Assembly: GCA_902801565.1 (NCBI GenBank)
Contig: CADCIX010000018.1
Location: 1-41,393, forward strand
Length of the DNA stretch: 41,393 nt
Reading direction: 5' to 3'
From: an uncultured Veillonellaceae bacterium
GTDB lineage: Bacteria > Bacillota > Negativicutes > Selenomonadales > Selenomonadaceae
A program made the translations under genes and the position numbers. The notes under the pieces are model-generated. The model saw only the letters and a program-made list of their open reading frames with translations, had not been told where the DNA came from and did not search any database. Position 1 is the stretch's first letter. Every line of letters starts with the position of its first letter. Below are positions 24,618 to 33,427 of this stretch, in pieces.

Positions 24618-25982
24618 TCACAAGATGGCATGTGCCACAATATATCCAACCACGCAGCCGGAGGAAATGCCGATAAGGCCTGGGATCATGAAGCTGTGGT
24701 TCAGGATGTACTTGCCGATGCGCGTCGTGCCGGAACGGTCAAACCCGATGCAGGCCAGATCCGAGGGATAGGTCGGCAGGAAAAAATAACCGTAACAGGC
24801 AGAGATAAAGGACAGGATGAGCACGGGATCCATGCCCACATTGAGCGCCATCGGAACCACAATGGCAATCGCCGCCCCCTGGGAGTTCACGAGCTTCGAT
24901 GTAAGGAAGGCGAGCACTGCATAGGCCCAAGGATAGGTCTGGACCGCATTGCCCAGGAACTCCTTGAGGAATTCCATATGTGCACCAAAGAAGGTATCTG
25001 CCATCCAGGCCACGCCATAAACGGACACAAGAGCCACGACACCGGAGCGGAACACCTGACTATTGCCCACATCCTTCGCCTTGACCTTGCAGGACATCAG
25101 GATCATGGCAGCCACAAAGAGCATGACCATCTGGATGACCTGCACCATGGAGATTGCCTTCAGGACCCCCTTGTCATTCGGGAATTGCGGCAGCAACTGC
25201 ACACCTGTCATATTATGGATGGATGAGGCATTACCGAGAATCGCTATGACGATGATGCCTGCAAAGAAGATATACATCGCGCGATAGTATTCTTTCGGCA
25301 GTTCCTTGTCCAGCAGGCTTTCCGTATCGCCATAGACATATGCCCTGTTTTCCGGATCCCTGATGAATTCCTGGAAACGCTCATCCTTTTCGAGATCCTT
25401 GCCACGGCGGTAGCTCCAAAGGGCTGCAAAGAAGACGCCCAATCCGGTGGCGGGAATGGAGACCATGAGAACCTGGAGCAGGGAATAATCGCTTCCTGCA
25501 CCTGCCAGGAACGCCACGACGGACACCACCGCAACAGAAGCCGGGGATGCGCAGATGCCCATCTGGGATGCAACCGAGGCAACGGCCATGGGCCGCTCTG
25601 GACGGATGTTCTCCTTGATCGCGATATCATAGATGATGGGGAACAGCGTGTAAACCGCATGGCCCGTGCCGCAAAGGACGGTCAGGAACCAGGTCGTCAA
25701 CGGTGCAAAGATGGTAATGTGCTTCGGATTGCTCCTCAGGAATTTCTCCGCATATTTCAGCATGACCGTAAGGCCGCCGGAAGTCTGGAGAAAACCTGCA
25801 CAGGTGACCACCGCCATGATGATGAGCATGACATCGATAGGCGGTTTGCCCGGCTTATAGCCGAAGACGAAGGTAAAAATGATGAGGCCAATGCCACTGA
25901 TGACCGCCAGGCCAATGCCTCCATGCCGGACACCAACGACCAAACAGGCCAGCAGTACAACAAATCCCAACAGCATTTCCAC
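24618..25982 (-). CDS. dcuB: Anaerobic C4-dicarboxylate transporter DcuB-like
   Basis: A roughly 454-aa inner-membrane carrier for fumarate, malate, aspartate and succinate exchange. It matches the DcuA/DcuB family throughout: GYKPGKPPIDVMLIIMAVV, TVLCGTGHAVYTLFPIIYD, RPERPMAVASVASQMGI and SPASVAVVSVVAFLAG, with about ten hydrophobic segments. GTG at 25982 is the likely start, 7 nt after GGGAG; ATG at 25976 or 26000 are alternatives. It is single, with a CRP/FNR-like operator about 100 bp upstream. Fumarate/succinate antiport would fit a propionate or succinate fermentation. Confidence 0.93.
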   Translation of the reverse strand: MEMLLGFVVLLACLVVGVRHGGIGLAVISGIGLIIFTFVFGYKPGKPPIDVMLIIMAVVTCAGFLQTSGGLTVMLKYAEKFLRSNPKHITIFAPLTTWFLTVLCGTGHAVYTLFPIIYDIAIKENIRPERPMAVASVASQMGICASPASVAVVSVVAFLAGAGSDYSLLQVLMVSIPATGLGVFFAALWSYRRGKDLEKDERFQEFIRDPENRAYVYGDTESLLDKELPKEYYRAMYIFFAGIIVIAILGNASSIHNMTGVQLLPQFPNDKGVLKAISMVQVIQMVMLFVAAMILMSCKVKAKDVGNSQVFRSGVVALVSVYGVAWMADTFFGAHMEFLKEFLGNAVQTYPWAYAVLAFLTSKLVNSQGAAIAIVVPMALNVGMDPVLILSFISACYGYFFLPTYPSDLACIGFDRSGTTRIGKYILNHSFMIPGLIGISSGCVVGYIVAHAIL

Positions 25983-26080
25983 AAAACCACTCCCTTTCAT
26001 TTTGAAAATATAAAAAACGATATCCTCACTTATTCCTATTCGACAGCCCTTTCCTGTTTCCTTCCATCTGCAAACAAAAA

Positions 26081-26096
26081 TGTGATTTTTGTCACA
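26081..26096. promoter_or_regulatory. CRP/FNR-type operator between dcuB and dapL
   Basis: TGTGATTTTTGTCACA is a perfect TGTGA-N6-TCACA dyad, the consensus half-sites of CRP-like regulators. It lies about 99 bp before the dcuB start and 71 bp before dapL. In E. coli dcuB is under FNR and CRP control, so dcuB is the likely target here; the binding protein is not in the window. Confidence 0.65.
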
Positions 26097-26111
26097 CGAC
26101 TACCCATAACG

Positions 26112-26137
26112 ATAGAGATATGTTACAATAGAGATAT
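26112..26137 (+). promoter_or_regulatory. Direct repeats and -10 region before dapL
   Basis: ATAGAGATAT occurs at 26112-26121 and again at 26128-26137, a 16-bp period, flanking a TACAAT (26124-26129) that is a candidate -10. No clear -35 lies at the right distance. A repressor binding two tandem sites is possible. Confidence 0.35.
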
Positions 26138-26166
26138 ATTCCAACATGATATAGGAGGCATGCCTT

Positions 26167-27402
26167 ATGGCATATATCAACAACAATTACCTGAAACTTC
26201 CCGGCAGTTACCTTTTCGCAGAGATTGCACGGCGCATCAGCGCCTACAAGGCCGACCACCCAGATGCGGACATCATCCGCCTCGGCATCGGCGATGTCAC
26301 CCAGCCCTTGGCGCCTGCTGTCATTGATGCCCTTCACCGCGCCGTGGATGAAATGGCCCATGCCGATACCTTTCGCGGTTACGGTCCGGAACAGGGCTAT
26401 GATTTCCTGATCCAGGCCATCATCGAGAACAACTACAGGAAAAACGGCATCGATATCGGAAGCGACGAAATCTTTGTCAGCGACGGCTCCAAGAGCGACT
26501 GCGGCAATATACAGGAAATCTTCTCCACAGACTGCAAGGTTGCCATCACCGACCCGGTTTATCCTGTCTACCTTGACACGAACGTCATGGCGGGACGCAC
26601 GGGCGATCTGCAGGCAGATGGCCATTTTGCCAACGTCACCTATCTCCCCTGCACAGCAGAAAACAACTTTGCCCCAGAGCTTCCCGACGAGAAAGTTGAC
26701 ATGGTCTATCTCTGCTGTCCCAACAATCCCACAGGAACCACCCTCAGCCGCAAGGAACTGACGAAATGGGTGGATTACGCAAGGAATAACGATGCTGTGA
26801 TTCTCTTCGACGCCGCCTATGCCGCCTACATCACGGAAAAAGATGTTCCCCGCTCCATCTATGAAATCGAAGGAGCAAAGGACGTTGCCATCGAATTCCG
26901 TTCCTTCTCGAAAACCGCAGGGTTCACCGGGACACGTTGCGGCTATACGGTCATCCCCAAAAGCGTCACGGGAATAGCCTCCGATGGTTCCCGCGTCCAG
27001 TTCAACAAGCTCTGGAACCGCCGCCATACCACAAAATTCAATGGCACCGCCTATATCGTGCAACGGGGCGCTGCCGCCATCTACACAGAGGAAGGTCAAA
27101 AGCAGATCCGGGAAACCATTTCCTATTACATGGAAAATGCCCGCATCATCCGGGAAGGACTTCAGGCTGTGGGGCTCACCGCCTATGGCGGCGTAAATGC
27201 CCCCTACATCTGGCTCAAGACACCGGACAACATGCCCTCATGGGACTTCTTTGACAAGCTTCTCACGGAAATCAATGTGGTGGGAACACCCGGCGCAGGC
27301 TTCGGTCCCTGCGGCGAGGGATATTTCCGCCTCACTTCCTTCGGTGACAGGGAGAATACCCTGCGCGCCGTGGATCGCATCAAGAACAAGCTACATTTCT
27401 AA
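26167..27402 (+). CDS. dapL: LL-diaminopimelate aminotransferase DapL
   Basis: A 411-aa class I/II PLP aminotransferase that converts tetrahydrodipicolinate directly to LL-diaminopimelate, supplying lysine and peptidoglycan. The N-terminus [20 protein letters not shown] is typical of DapL, as are [39 protein letters not shown] and the PLP-Lys block [19 protein letters not shown] lies 8 nt before the ATG. Monocistronic, ended by a very strong hairpin. DapL is known from plants, chlamydiae and several anaerobe groups. Confidence 0.97.
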   Translation: MAYINNNYLKLPGSYLFAEIARRISAYKADHPDADIIRLGIGDVTQPLAPAVIDALHRAVDEMAHADTFRGYGPEQGYDFLIQAIIENNYRKNGIDIGSDEIFVSDGSKSDCGNIQEIFSTDCKVAITDPVYPVYLDTNVMAGRTGDLQADGHFANVTYLPCTAENNFAPELPDEKVDMVYLCCPNNPTGTTLSRKELTKWVDYARNNDAVILFDAAYAAYITEKDVPRSIYEIEGAKDVAIEFRSFSKTAGFTGTRCGYTVIPKSVTGIASDGSRVQFNKLWNRRHTTKFNGTAYIVQRGAAAIYTEEGQKQIRETISYYMENARIIREGLQAVGLTAYGGVNAPYIWLKTPDNMPSWDFFDKLLTEINVVGTPGAGFGPCGEGYFRLTSFGDRENTLRAVDRIKNKLHF

Positions 27403-27421
27403 GGTGTGTTCATCCAAAAAT

Positions 27422-27468
27422 AAAGAGGCTGACGCGGAAGCATATCCTGCTTCCGCGTCAGCCTCTTT
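27422..27468. terminator. Long bidirectional terminator between dapL and ilvD
   Basis: A perfect 21-bp stem (27422-27442 with 27448-27468) with a 5-nt loop, AAA/TTTT flanks. It ends dapL and, on the other strand, the aroC...ilvD operon 20 bp after the ilvD stop. Confidence 0.92.
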
Positions 27469-27488
27469 TCATGCAAGAAAATCCAAAA

Positions 27489-29141
27489 TTACTTCACCAC
27501 AGCCCCCGTGCTTGCAGATGTGGTGAGTTTTGCGTAGCGGGAGAGATAGCCTGTCTTGATTTTCGGCTCCGGGCAGACCCAGTTCTCCCTGCGCTTCTTC
27601 AGCTCCTCGTCACTGACCTCCAGTTCCAGCTTGCGGTTCGGGATGTCAATGGAGATGATATCCCCATCCTCAATGAGGGCGATGACACCGCCTGCCATGG
27701 CTTCCGGCGAGATATGGCCGATGCATGCTCCCTGGCTGGCTCCGCTGAAACGTCCATCCGTGATAAGCGCGACCTTGAGCCCCATCCCCGTGATGACCGC
27801 CGTGGGGTTGAGCATCTCCTGCATTCCGGGACCGCCCTTCGGCCCCTCGTAGCGGATGACCACCACGTCGCCATCATGGATTTTCCCATCCATAATGGCA
27901 TTCACCCCGTCTTCCTCGGAATTGAAGCAGCGGGCCGTGCCCTTGTAGACCAGCATGTCCTCACTGACTGCCGAGGCCTTGACCACCGCATAGTCCGGGC
28001 AGATATTCCCCTGCAGGATGGCGATGCCGCCCGTCTTGCGATAGGGCTCCTCCACACTGTGGATGACATCCGGGCGCTCGATTTCCGCATCCTTGATGCG
28101 GTCCCGCAAAGGCCCCGTCACCGTCATGACATCGAGATGCAGAAGATTCTTCTTGGAAAGCTCATGCATAACCGCCGAAATTCCTCCGGCCTCATCCAGA
28201 TCCTGCATATGATGCTTGCCCGCAGGACTCAGTTTCGTGATATAAGGCGTCCGGCGGCTGATCTCATCGAACAGCGGCGCAGGAATATCAATCCCCGCCT
28301 CATGGGCAATCGCCGTAAGGTGCAGCACCGTATTGGAAGAGCCGCCGATTCCCATATCCACGGTGATGGCATTCTCAAAGGCCTCCCGCGTCATGATGTC
28401 ACGGGGCTTGATGTCCTTCTTCAGCAAATCCATGACCACGGCGCCAGCGCGCTTTGCCAGAAGCAGACGCGCACCATTGTAGGCTGCCGGAATCGTTCCG
28501 TTCCCCGGAAGCCCCATGCCAAGCGCCTCCGTCAGGGAATTCATGGTATTCGCGGTAAAAAGCCCCGCGCAGGAACCGCAGCCGGGGCAGGCATGTGCCT
28601 CCAGATCTGCCATTTCCGCCTCATCCATCGCACCTGCGGCAAATTTGCCCGCCGCCTCAAAGGACTGGCTCACGCTCACATCCCTGCCATGGAACCTTCC
28701 TGCCAGCATGGGCCCGCCGCTGACAACAACGCTGGGAATATTGAGCCGGGCCGCCGCCATGAGCATCCCGGGCACAACCTTGTCGCAGTTCGGAATGAGG
28801 ATCAAGGCATCAAATCCCGAAGCCATGGCAACCGCTTCAATGGAATCCGCAATGAGTTCCCTGCTTGCCAGGGAAAACTTCATGCCCGTATGCCCCATGG
28901 CAATGCCATCGCAAACACCAATGGCCGGAAACTCAACAGGGGTTCCCCCGGCAGCAGCCACTCCGAGCTTTGCCGCCTCCGTTATGGAACGCAGATGCAT
29001 ATGGCCGGGAATGATCTCATTGAAGGAATTGCAGACACCAATCAAGGGTTTTGCAAGCTCCTCCGGCCCAAAGCCATTCGCATGGAACAAGGAACGATGG
29101 GCGCAACGCGTGGCACCCTTCTTTACAATATCACTTCTCAT
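27489..29141 (-). CDS. ilvD: Dihydroxy-acid dehydratase IlvD
   Basis: A 550-aa Fe-S dehydratase forming the 2-oxo acid precursors of valine/leucine and isoleucine. Cluster Cys residues are in [25 protein letters not shown] and [37 protein letters not shown] lies near the C-terminus. ATG at 29141 sits 8 nt after GGGAG. It is the last gene after mrp, 48 nt beyond its stop. The Mrp neighbour, a cluster carrier, may help to mature it (inference). Confidence 0.97.
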   Translation of the reverse strand: MRSDIVKKGATRCAHRSLFHANGFGPEELAKPLIGVCNSFNEIIPGHMHLRSITEAAKLGVAAAGGTPVEFPAIGVCDGIAMGHTGMKFSLASRELIADSIEAVAMASGFDALILIPNCDKVVPGMLMAAARLNIPSVVVSGGPMLAGRFHGRDVSVSQSFEAAGKFAAGAMDEAEMADLEAHACPGCGSCAGLFTANTMNSLTEALGMGLPGNGTIPAAYNGARLLLAKRAGAVVMDLLKKDIKPRDIMTREAFENAITVDMGIGGSSNTVLHLTAIAHEAGIDIPAPLFDEISRRTPYITKLSPAGKHHMQDLDEAGGISAVMHELSKKNLLHLDVMTVTGPLRDRIKDAEIERPDVIHSVEEPYRKTGGIAILQGNICPDYAVVKASAVSEDMLVYKGTARCFNSEEDGVNAIMDGKIHDGDVVVIRYEGPKGGPGMQEMLNPTAVITGMGLKVALITDGRFSGASQGACIGHISPEAMAGGVIALIEDGDIISIDIPNRKLELEVSDEELKKRRENWVCPEPKIKTGYLSRYAKLTTSASTGAVVK

Positions 29142-29189
29142 ATTCAACTCTCCCGTTCAGGAATTGTTCAAAAACAAAACAAGAAAACA

Positions 29190-30023
29190 TCAGCCCAGCT
29201 TTTGGATGATGTCCATGACAGGCTGCAGTTCGTTCTCCTTCAGGAATTCGATCTCTCCCTTGTCTGCCGCATCGGCAATGGCAGGATCCAAGGGAAGGCG
29301 GCAGATCGTCTTGATATCATACTTCTCCGCAATCTCCTCCAGATGGCTCTTGCCGAAAATATCATGCACCTTGCCGCAGTCCGGGCACTTGAAATAGCTC
29401 ATGTTCTCCACAAGGGCAAGAATGGGAATCTCCATCATCTCTGCCATCTTGACGGCCTTCTCCACGATCATCCCCACCATTTCCTGGGGCGATGTGACCA
29501 CAACAATACCATCAATCGGCAGGGACTGAAACACCGTCAGGGGCACATCCCCCGTTCCGGGAGGCATGTCCACGAACATGTACTTGATATCGCCCCATTC
29601 CACTTCCGACCAGAACTGCTTGACGACTCCTGCAAGAATGGGACCGCGCCATACGACAGGATCCGTCTCGTTTTCCAGGAGCAGGTTCATGGACATGACG
29701 GAGATGCCCGTCTTGCTGCGAACAGCATAAATGCTCTCCTTTGTCCCGGATGCCAGTTCCTTCAAACCGAAACTCTGCGGAATAGAAGGCCCTGTGATAT
29801 CCGCATCCAGCACCGCCGTGGAAAAGCCTGCACGGGAGGACCCCGCCGCCAGCAAGGAAGTCACCATGCTCTTTCCGACGCCGCCCTTGCCACTGACCAC
29901 AGCAATCACCTTATGGACCTTGGACTTCTCATTCAAAGGCACACGAAAATCCACAGCCTCCTCCTGGCGGCTGTCACAGGTCTCCCCACAGGATGAACAA
30001 TCAAAATTGCAATTCTCGCTCAA
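29190..30023 (-). CDS. Mrp/NBP35-type Fe-S cluster carrier ATPase
   Basis: A roughly 277-aa cytoplasmic P-loop NTPase that carries and delivers Fe-S clusters. The N-terminus MSENCNFDCSSCGETC holds a four-Cys motif like that of NBP35. Then come the deviant Walker A VVSGKGGVGKSMVTSLLA, FVDMPPGTGDVPLTVFQSLP and the C-terminal cluster CxxC in FKCPDCGK. TTG at 30023 is chosen: GGGGGAG lies 6 nt upstream and the resulting start fits the family, whereas the TTG at 30038 lies upstream of that site. It sits between aroB and ilvD. Confidence 0.92.
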   Translation of the reverse strand: MSENCNFDCSSCGETCDSRQEEAVDFRVPLNEKSKVHKVIAVVSGKGGVGKSMVTSLLAAGSSRAGFSTAVLDADITGPSIPQSFGLKELASGTKESIYAVRSKTGISVMSMNLLLENETDPVVWRGPILAGVVKQFWSEVEWGDIKYMFVDMPPGTGDVPLTVFQSLPIDGIVVVTSPQEMVGMIVEKAVKMAEMMEIPILALVENMSYFKCPDCGKVHDIFGKSHLEEIAEKYDIKTICRLPLDPAIADAADKGEIEFLKENELQPVMDIIQKLG

Positions 30024-30091
30024 AGAACTCTCCCCCAATACTTTATTATAAATGATAGATCAACATAGACTAATAGTAATACAAGAAACCG

Positions 30092-31180
30092 TCATATGTC
30101 AATAACTTTGGCCATTGCCTTTTTCACAAGATCCTCTGGTACATCGTTGCGAACGACCACGCTCCCTATGGACTCCATCAATACCCAGTTCACCTTGCCA
30201 TTGACCGTTTTCTTGTCATGGAAAATGGATGCATACATATTTTCCACCGTACAGCCTTCTGCCCGGACCGGAAGATGCAATGCCTCAATCAAATCTTTTG
30301 CGCGCTGCACCTCGGCTTCATCCACCAGTCCCATATCACGGCTGATATGCGCCGCTCCCATCATCCCGACGGCAACCGCTTCCCCATGATTGTAACGCAC
30401 ATATCCCGTTTCCTGCTCAATGGCATGGGCCATGGTATGCCCAAAATTCAGGATGCGGCGCAGCCCCGATTCCTTCTCGTCCTCGGAAACCACCGCAGCC
30501 TTGATCTCACAGGAACGGGCAATCATATGGACAAGCGTTTCCTCTTCCAGGGACAGGATCTCTGCCGGATGCTCCTCCAGAAAACGGAAAAACTCCGAAT
30601 CATAGATGATCCCGTATTTCACGATTTCCCCCAGCCCTGTGCGGATCTCACGCTCCGGCAGGGACTCCATGAAGTCCAGTTCCATGAACACGGCATCCGG
30701 CTGGTAGAAGCATCCGATCAGGTTTTTCCCCATGGCGTGGTTCACCGCCACCTTGCCTCCCACGCTGGAGTCCACCTGCGCCAGAAGGCTTGTGGGCAAC
30801 TGGATGAAAGGAACGCCCCTCATATAAGTCGCGGCCGCAAATCCCGCAAGATCCCCCACCACGCCCCCGCCGAGGGCAAACACAGGCGACTTCCGGTCCA
30901 GTCCCAGCCCGATCATCCTGGTGTAGATCTTCTCTGCCTCGGCAAGGCTCTTGGATTTCTCTCCCGCCGGCAGTACATAGATTTCCGCCTCTAATCCCGC
31001 TTCCCTCAATATGCCAAGGACGTGCCTTCCATACAACGGTGCAAGATTGGAATCGGAAATGACCAGGGCCCGCCTGGAATAGTTCCTTGTTTTGAGGAAA
31101 GCACCTATTTCTTTCCCCAGCCCATGGCCAATCACAATGTCATAACTTTTTTCCCCTAATTCCACAGGAATCCTGCGCAT
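30092..31180 (-). CDS. aroB: 3-dehydroquinate synthase AroB
   Basis: A 362-aa NAD- and metal-dependent cyclase for the second step of aromatic synthesis. NAD-binding GGGVVGDLAGFAAATYMRG, PTSLLAQVDSSVGGKVAVNH and the metal His residues in FGHTMAHAIEQ and NHGEAVAVGMM are present. ATG at 31180 follows GGGGGA and starts 1 nt after the aroK stop; the longer frame to 31276 overlaps aroK and is rejected. Confidence 0.96.
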   Translation of the reverse strand: MRRIPVELGEKSYDIVIGHGLGKEIGAFLKTRNYSRRALVISDSNLAPLYGRHVLGILREAGLEAEIYVLPAGEKSKSLAEAEKIYTRMIGLGLDRKSPVFALGGGVVGDLAGFAAATYMRGVPFIQLPTSLLAQVDSSVGGKVAVNHAMGKNLIGCFYQPDAVFMELDFMESLPEREIRTGLGEIVKYGIIYDSEFFRFLEEHPAEILSLEEETLVHMIARSCEIKAAVVSEDEKESGLRRILNFGHTMAHAIEQETGYVRYNHGEAVAVGMMGAAHISRDMGLVDEAEVQRAKDLIEALHLPVRAEGCTVENMYASIFHDKKTVNGKVNWVLMESIGSVVVRNDVPEDLVKKAMAKVIDI

Positions 31181-31181
31181 A

Positions 31182-31703
31182 TCAAATCCCCCTTGCCCGC
31201 AAATGCTGGACGATATCATCGATGACCTGCAAGGGAGACAAGTTGCTCGTGTCCACCGTGTAATCCGCCTGATCATAGAGCCCTTTCCGCTCCTCCATCA
31301 GGGATTCCACGGCCTTCCTGCGGTCCCCGTCGTCCTTTCCGTCCAGCACAGGGCGCGTTCCGCGCCGCCGGGTCCTTTCCAGCACCGTCTCAACATTCGC
31401 GGACAGACAGACGACAAAGCCATGCTTCCGCAATTCCTCCATGTTTTCCGGATCCTTCACCGTGCCTCCGCCGGTTGCAATTACAGTATTCCTGCGTTCA
31501 GCCACACGCTTCACCATCTGCTTCTCGCAATCACGGAAAAAGCTTTCCCCATGCAGCTCGAAGATCTTCGGAATGGACATGCCCTGCTCTTCCTCAATCT
31601 TCTGGTCGATATCAATGAAGGCATATCCCAATTTGTTGGCCAGGGCCCGTCCCGTGCTGCTCTTTCCCGTTCCCATGAAACCGATCAATACGATATTTTT
31701 CAT
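31182..31703 (-). CDS. aroK: Shikimate kinase AroK
   Basis: A 173-aa kinase phosphorylating shikimate at O3. Walker A GFMGTGKSSTGRALA, the shikimate-binding DIDQKIEEEQG, FRDCEKQM and ATGGGTV, and the LID Arg residues in RTRRRGTRPVL are all seen. ATG at 31703 starts 5 nt after the aroC stop codon; TTG/GTG codons at 31715/31712 would overlap aroC and are less likely. Confidence 0.95.
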   Translation of the reverse strand: MKNIVLIGFMGTGKSSTGRALANKLGYAFIDIDQKIEEEQGMSIPKIFELHGESFFRDCEKQMVKRVAERRNTVIATGGGTVKDPENMEELRKHGFVVCLSANVETVLERTRRRGTRPVLDGKDDGDRRKAVESLMEERKGLYDQADYTVDTSNLSPLQVIDDIVQHLRARGI

Positions 31704-31708
31704 GTGTT

Positions 31709-32866
31709 TCACCAATCATCCCGTACTCTCTTCCCATAGGCTTCAAATGCCGCGAGGACATCCACCATGGCATCGCTGCCGAACTTCTCGCAGAGGGCCT
31801 GGGCCATGACAAATGACGTCATCGCCTCGCCGACGACAGAAGCCGCCGACACGGCGCAGGTATCGCTGCGCTCCTTGCATGCAAGGACTTCCGTGCGGCT
31901 TTCCACATCCACGGAATGCAACGGCTGCATGAGAGTCGGTATCGGCTTCATGACTGCCTTCAGGACAATATCTTCCCCATTGCTCATGCCGCCTTCCAAA
32001 CCTCCGGCACGATTCGTTTTCCGATAAACTCTTCCCTGGTCATCCAGATACATCTCATCATGCACCTGACTTCCCGGAAGATCGGCACAGGCAAACCCGG
32101 CGCCAATCTCCACCCCCTTGATGGCCTGAATGGACATCAGGGCGCCCGCCAGACGGGCATCCAGTCGCCGATCCCATTGGATATGGCTGCCAAGTCCCAG
32201 GGGAACGCCCCTCACAACCACCTCAAAAATGCCGCCCAAGGTATCCCCGGACTCCTTTGCTTCACGAATCCGGGACTTCATCTTCTCCTCAGCTTCCGCA
32301 TCGCAGCAATTGAGGTTTGATTCAGTTTTCCCGATACGTTCCCGATCAATCTTTTCCTCATCCACAGCAATGCCGCCGATATTCGTGACATGGGACACCA
32401 CCTTCATCCCAAAGGCCTTGAGGAACTGCTTGCAGACCGCGCCGACAGCCACGCGCATCGTCGTCTCCCGTGCACTGGAGCGCTCCAGGATATCCCTGAC
32501 ATCCTGACGGGCGTATTTCTTGTACCCCGTAAGGTCCGCATGGCCGGGACGGGCAGCCGTCACTTTTGGGCCCGCCGGGCTCCCCATGACAGCCATGCGG
32601 TCCGTCCAGTTTTCCCAGTCCTTGTTTGCCACCCGGAGGGTAATCGGCCCTCCTAAAGTTTCACCGAACCGGACACCGGAAAGGATCTCCGCCTTGTCCT
32701 TTTCTATGGCCATGCGTCCACCGCGGCCATACCCCTGCTGACGGCGCGCCAAATCAGCATTCACAGCTTCCATATCTATCGAAAGGCCGGCAGGCAGGCC
32801 CTCCAGAATAGCCGTAAGACACGGCCCGTGGGACTCGCCTGCCGTCATGAAACGCAATTCACCCAT
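31709..32866 (-). CDS. aroC: Chorismate synthase AroC
   Basis: A 385-aa FMN-dependent enzyme closing the shikimate pathway. Signatures GESHGPCLTAILEGLPAG, ARPGHADLTGYKKY and RSSARETTMRVAVGAV are intact, and the C-terminal DTCAVSAASVVGEAMTSFVMA is typical. ATG at 32866 follows GGGGTG. It is the first gene of aroC-aroK-aroB-mrp-ilvD and has its own promoter, divergent from the T-box transporter unit. Confidence 0.97.
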   Translation of the reverse strand: MGELRFMTAGESHGPCLTAILEGLPAGLSIDMEAVNADLARRQQGYGRGGRMAIEKDKAEILSGVRFGETLGGPITLRVANKDWENWTDRMAVMGSPAGPKVTAARPGHADLTGYKKYARQDVRDILERSSARETTMRVAVGAVCKQFLKAFGMKVVSHVTNIGGIAVDEEKIDRERIGKTESNLNCCDAEAEEKMKSRIREAKESGDTLGGIFEVVVRGVPLGLGSHIQWDRRLDARLAGALMSIQAIKGVEIGAGFACADLPGSQVHDEMYLDDQGRVYRKTNRAGGLEGGMSNGEDIVLKAVMKPIPTLMQPLHSVDVESRTEVLACKERSDTCAVSAASVVGEAMTSFVMAQALCEKFGSDAMVDVLAAFEAYGKRVRDDW

Positions 32867-32891
32867 AAACACACCCCACAAATTAAACGGA

Positions 32892-32921
32892 AATATACCA
32901 CATGAGTATAGTTTATGTCAT
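32892..32921 (-). promoter_or_regulatory. Promoter of the aroC operon
   Basis: Minus-strand ATGACA (32916-32921), 18-bp spacer, TATATT (32892-32897), 26 bp before the aroC start. Confidence 0.5.
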
Positions 32922-33049
32922 CACAGGGCATAAATCAAGTATTCACGCAGGATTTCATCGAGAAACGGAAAAAAGTTCATGGAATCTATGAGGGAAAAAT
33001 ATTTTATAATGCTGAAAAAATAAAAATAAACTTTTTTTGAGAATACAGC

Positions 33050-33078
33050 TTGACAAATGCAGAAAGGAAGACTATGAT
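33050..33078 (+). promoter_or_regulatory. Strong promoter of the T-box leader
   Basis: TTGACA (33050-33055), 17-bp spacer, TATGAT (33073-33078). It places the RNA start near 33085, some 45 nt before the T-box stem I. Confidence 0.8.
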
Positions 33079-33125
33079 AGTCCACGTGAGATGTAAATAT
33101 GAGCACTTACAATAGAAACATTCAA

Positions 33126-33374
33126 TGATGGGAACGAGTAATCCTCTGACGGAGCTCACAGCGAGCCGGGTATGGTGCAAGCCGGCAGCCGAGCAAAGGA
33201 TGAAAATCCTCCCTGAGAAGTGCGGCTGAATCCAGGATGCATTCCCAGTAAGCCGCAACGGCTGCTCCCCGTTAACGGAGACGCGCATGATGGTGCGCTG
33301 ATGAGTGCCATGCTTCGGCATGGAATTTGGGTGGTATCGCGGTCTTTAGCCCGTCCCTTTTAGGGGCGGGCTAT
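33126..33374 (+). promoter_or_regulatory. T-box leader, probably tRNA-Ile responsive
   Basis: Stem I begins near 33128. The loop E pair AGTA (33137-33140)/GAA (33202-33204) is bounded by the ATCCT/AGGAT helix, and ACAGCGAGCCGGG plus TATGGTGCAAGCC form the distal AG-bulge and apical parts. The T-box GGGTGGTATCGCGG is at 33329-33342; a terminator follows. The specifier is at 33205-33208 (AATC): AAT (Asn) or ATC (Ile). The UGGU bulge pairs with a discriminator A, which fits tRNA-Ile and not bacterial tRNA-Asn (G73), so Ile is preferred. A small CCATGC-TTCG-GCATGG hairpin is inserted before the T-box. Confidence 0.92.
33348..33372 (+). terminator. T-box-controlled terminator
   Basis: A 10-bp stem (33348-33357 with 33363-33372, one G-T pair) with a 5-nt loop followed by ATTTATTTT. 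Its 5' arm is close to the T-box, so antitermination by uncharged tRNA is expected. Confidence 0.85.
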
Positions 33375-33427
33375 TTATTTTACCCTTATTTATCTTATTC
33401 TTATACAAATTTTAGGAGGTCTTATTT

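Noticed and set aside
27471-29996. 841-codon open frame on the plus strand
   Set aside because: It lies antisense to ilvD and mrp, both clear genes with full motif sets. Its sequence is rich in His, Arg and Gly without domains; it results from codon bias of the true strand.
33205-33207. AAT specifier, giving an asparagine T-box
   Set aside because: The UGGU bulge would pair with a discriminator A, while bacterial tRNA-Asn carries G73; ATC one base on fits tRNA-Ile. Not fully settled without a structural model.
32921-33321. Small minus-strand frames across the T-box region
   Set aside because: They overlap a structured leader RNA read from the other strand and have no protein features.
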